A DNA stretch of 15,988 nucleotides from Promethearchaeota archaeon (GTDB lineage Archaea > Asgardarchaeota > Lokiarchaeia > Sigynarchaeales > SOKP01): contig JAEOTL010000443.1 of NCBI GenBank assembly GCA_016839845.1, positions 1 to 15,988 on the forward strand, given 5' to 3'. The translations under genes and the position numbers were made by a program. The notes under the pieces are model-generated. The model was given only the letters and a program-made list of their open reading frames with translations. It did not search any database and was not told the DNA's origin. Positions 14,036 to 15,988 of this stretch are shown here, piece after piece. How positions within the stretch are numbered: position 1 is the first letter of the stretch; every line of letters begins with the position of its first letter.

Positions 14036-15988
14036 ATGAAAAACCGTTTAAAGAAAATTTTCATAATTGTGTTGCTAATGACTGCGATTTTGCCTAGTTT
14101 GGGTATCTTTGGAATGGCTGAAAAACCAAAAACTGCCCAGGGTTCGACGATATCTTTTGTTTGCGGAATAACATATGGTGCGGCAGATTGGGATCCCCCT
14201 ATATATATTTCCACTCCAAATAACTATTACTTATGGGCTAGTCTTGAAACGCTTGTTTGGACAGACTTCAATGGTGACGCTCATCCTGTCCTTGCAACAA
14301 GTTGGACAATATATCCAAGACTTGATGAAGGAGGTCATACAGGTGGAGTTAAAGCAATTGCATTCTCTTTAAGACAAGGAGTTGAGTTCCATGACAACTC
14401 AGAATGGAACGCAACTGTAGCAAAGTGGAATATCGATAGAGCAATTGATATCTCTGGAAATCAAAGTGGTACTGGTGACTTCCAAAATCGAGATTTATTT
14501 TGGATGGACACTTCCCAATGGAAGGATGAATTCACACCCAATTGGAACTTATCATGGGCTGTCGGCAATGACGTATTCGGACTTGGAGATGAGATTCCTA
14601 ACATAAATAAAACAGAAGTAATAAATGACTACACATTGAATGTTACATTTAATGCCTGGACCTATACGGTTGGGGCATTTGAAGGCGCTTACTTTAATAT
14701 GATCTCAATGGAGTCCTATAGTGATTGGTCTGCAGCCCCAATTTACGGGGTTGGAGAACATATAGATTTCCCTCAGGATAATCCTTCAATTTTCCCCGGA
14801 CATATGATTGGTACTGGTCCTTATAAATTTGATTTCATTGATGAGGCGGTGACCGCAACAGGACATTTAATTAAAAATGACAATTATTGGAATGGGACAC
14901 TTCTTGAGGCTGACGACTTGTTTTCTATTACAGACGTATATGTTCGTCATTTTGCCGATACTGAATCACGTACTACAGCTCTCTTAACTGGAGAAATTGA
15001 TTATTGTAGCGATCTTATGCAAATAGCGATTACTGATCATACCGCTGTACTCGCTGATCCTTTGCTTGATTACGTGCCTGTACAAACTGATGGAGCCATC
15101 ATTGATATTACCTTTAAATGTGAGGAAGGTCTGAATACACCGACCCCTTTAGAACCTCCCTTTTGGGGGTTGACCCCTAAAGAACTTTTTGAGATAAACT
15201 TTGGATTTCCAATGCCCGATGGAGTTAACCGGACTGTACGACGGGCCCTTTCATATTCCTTTGATTATGAAACTTATTTTAATGTCGCTCAAGAAGGGTG
15301 GGGAAACCTATCACAAAGTTGTCTAGGTATTGAAAGTCAATACTATAATCCTAGTGTCGCTGAGCCCTACTATGATGTTACAAAAGCGCGAGAAATTCTT
15401 TTAAGTGATCCCTATTATGCAGGATTAGCTACCAATAGAAGTTTAAGCCTAAGCAATTCAACTGCTGAATGGAATGCAGTGGCCCTTTCTAATCCAATAG
15501 ATACCCATAACATGATCCATAATACCGATTCGGATGAACCGACCTTCATGGAAGCTGCACTCAATGATATCGGATTTGGCTTTATCGGAATTCCTGATCC
15601 TGATATCTGGCAAAATCAAGTAGCTACAGGGCTGGCTGTTCTATATGATATGTTCCCTTTTGTCTGGCCAAATGATCCACTCAATCCATGGGGTTTTATG
15701 AACGCATTCTTTACTTCTAAAAATAGGGTCATTCCTTATGCAGGGTATAACTTTAACTTTTTAGCTAACGATACTATCGATGACTTATTTACAGACATTT
15801 ACTTCTCCGCGAATCCACAGCCACTTTATGACCAACTTGCTTATGATATCCAGAATTACCATGTTCCCTTTCTTTATCTCTCCCAATATCAGATAGGATT
15901 CGGAATTAATAAGGGGTGGGATTTTGCAGAATTAATGCCTGAAAGAATAGGATTTAGTGGTCTCCCGTATTATGCATGGATTGGTGGA
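14036..15988 (+). CDS. Family-5 extracellular substrate-binding protein of an ABC importer, 3'-truncated
   Basis: The frame is open from the ATG at 14036 to the right edge, 651 codons with no stop, so the C-terminus is missing. The N-terminus is a signal sequence: MKNRLKK, a hydrophobic core at about 8-26, then a polar region. Family signatures include HPVLATSW (83-90), FSLRQGVEFHD (110-120) followed by NATVAKWNIDRA, a GTGPYKF motif near residue 258, and VRRALSYSFDYE. The protein captures the ligand outside the cell and delivers it to DppB/DppC. It is divergent from dppB, so it probably belongs to this importer. Relatives bind peptides, nickel complexes, opines or, in archaea, oligosaccharides. 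It is already longer than most bacterial homologues (about 530-600); archaeal ones often end in a membrane anchor, which would lie beyond the edge. No strong ribosome-binding site is seen. An adjacent TTG at 14033 is a less likely start. Confidence 0.9.
   Translation, partial: MKNRLKKIFIIVLLMTAILPSLGIFGMAEKPKTAQGSTISFVCGITYGAADWDPPIYISTPNNYYLWASLETLVWTDFNGDAHPVLATSWTIYPRLDEGGHTGGVKAIAFSLRQGVEFHDNSEWNATVAKWNIDRAIDISGNQSGTGDFQNRDLFWMDTSQWKDEFTPNWNLSWAVGNDVFGLGDEIPNINKTEVINDYTLNVTFNAWTYTVGAFEGAYFNMISMESYSDWSAAPIYGVGEHIDFPQDNPSIFPGHMIGTGPYKFDFIDEAVTATGHLIKNDNYWNGTLLEADDLFSITDVYVRHFADTESRTTALLTGEIDYCSDLMQIAITDHTAVLADPLLDYVPVQTDGAIIDITFKCEEGLNTPTPLEPPFWGLTPKELFEINFGFPMPDGVNRTVRRALSYSFDYETYFNVAQEGWGNLSQSCLGIESQYYNPSVAEPYYDVTKAREILLSDPYYAGLATNRSLSLSNSTAEWNAVALSNPIDTHNMIHNTDSDEPTFMEAALNDIGFGFIGIPDPDIWQNQVATGLAVLYDMFPFVWPNDPLNPWGFMNAFFTSKNRVIPYAGYNFNFLANDTIDDLFTDIYFSANPQPLYDQLAYDIQNYHVPFLYLSQYQIGFGINKGWDFAELMPERIGFSGLPYYAWIGG

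Noticed and set aside
14008..14214. Minus-strand 68-codon frame at the start of the binding-protein gene
   Set aside because: It runs antisense to the signal peptide and early binding-protein sequence, which are clearly coding on the plus strand.
15142..15185. Imperfect direct repeat of about 14 bases with 30-base spacing (GACCCCT..AGAAC twice), with a GGGG-TTGA-CCCC dyad
   Set aside because: It falls in frame inside the binding-protein gene and encodes similar short Pro/Leu stretches. It is probably local duplication or coincidence, without a regulatory role.

Overview
The window looks archaeal and fits an Asgard (Lokiarchaeia-like) genome, though the lineage is inferred and not proven. The DNA is AT-rich. 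Several ribosome-binding sites are of the archaeal GGTG/AGGTGA type, and a TATA-box-like element lies ahead of the divergent binding-protein gene. One secreted protein has the usual archaeal surface build: signal peptide, many N-glycosylation sequons and a C-terminal membrane anchor. No RNA gene, insertion sequence, CRISPR array or origin was recognised, and no gene-free stretch exceeds about 220 bases.

Left part (1-2736, plus strand): a 5'-truncated aldehyde dehydrogenase of the methylmalonate-semialdehyde type (ALDH6) is followed by an iron-type alcohol dehydrogenase. The latter closely matches the hydroxyacid-oxoacid transhydrogenase (ADHFE1) family. Together they could interconvert a short semialdehyde, its hydroxyacid and an acyl-CoA or acid. 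They converge, six bases apart, on a minus-strand gene for a secreted, membrane-anchored protein of unknown function (2743-3639).

Middle and right (3812-13818, all minus strand, reading right to left): a peptide/opine/oligosaccharide-type ABC importer is encoded by dppB, dppC, a 56-codon membrane ORF, dppD and dppF. Behind it come a URO-D/corrinoid-methyltransferase-like gene and a cysteine-type sulfatase. The gaps from dppB to the sulfatase are 32 bases or less, so this reads as one operon. An SDR oxidoreductase follows after about 170 bases. The matching family-5 substrate-binding protein (14036 to the right edge, incomplete) is divergent from dppB across a 217-base promoter region with small dyads.

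The most unusual feature is the importer's ATPase pair. Both DppD and DppF are normally soluble proteins of about 330 residues. Here each carries a long N-terminal polytopic membrane domain, and that of DppF contains a clear internal duplication. In addition, the dppD reading frame appears split: an 11-A run on the coding strand separates the 56-codon ORF from DppD, which otherwise begins at a GTG with no visible ribosome-binding site. A one-base change in that run would join the two into one protein. The gene set suggests uptake of a sulfated and perhaps methylated small molecule or oligosaccharide and its processing in the cytoplasm. That is a hypothesis from gene order, and the substrate cannot be read from the sequence.
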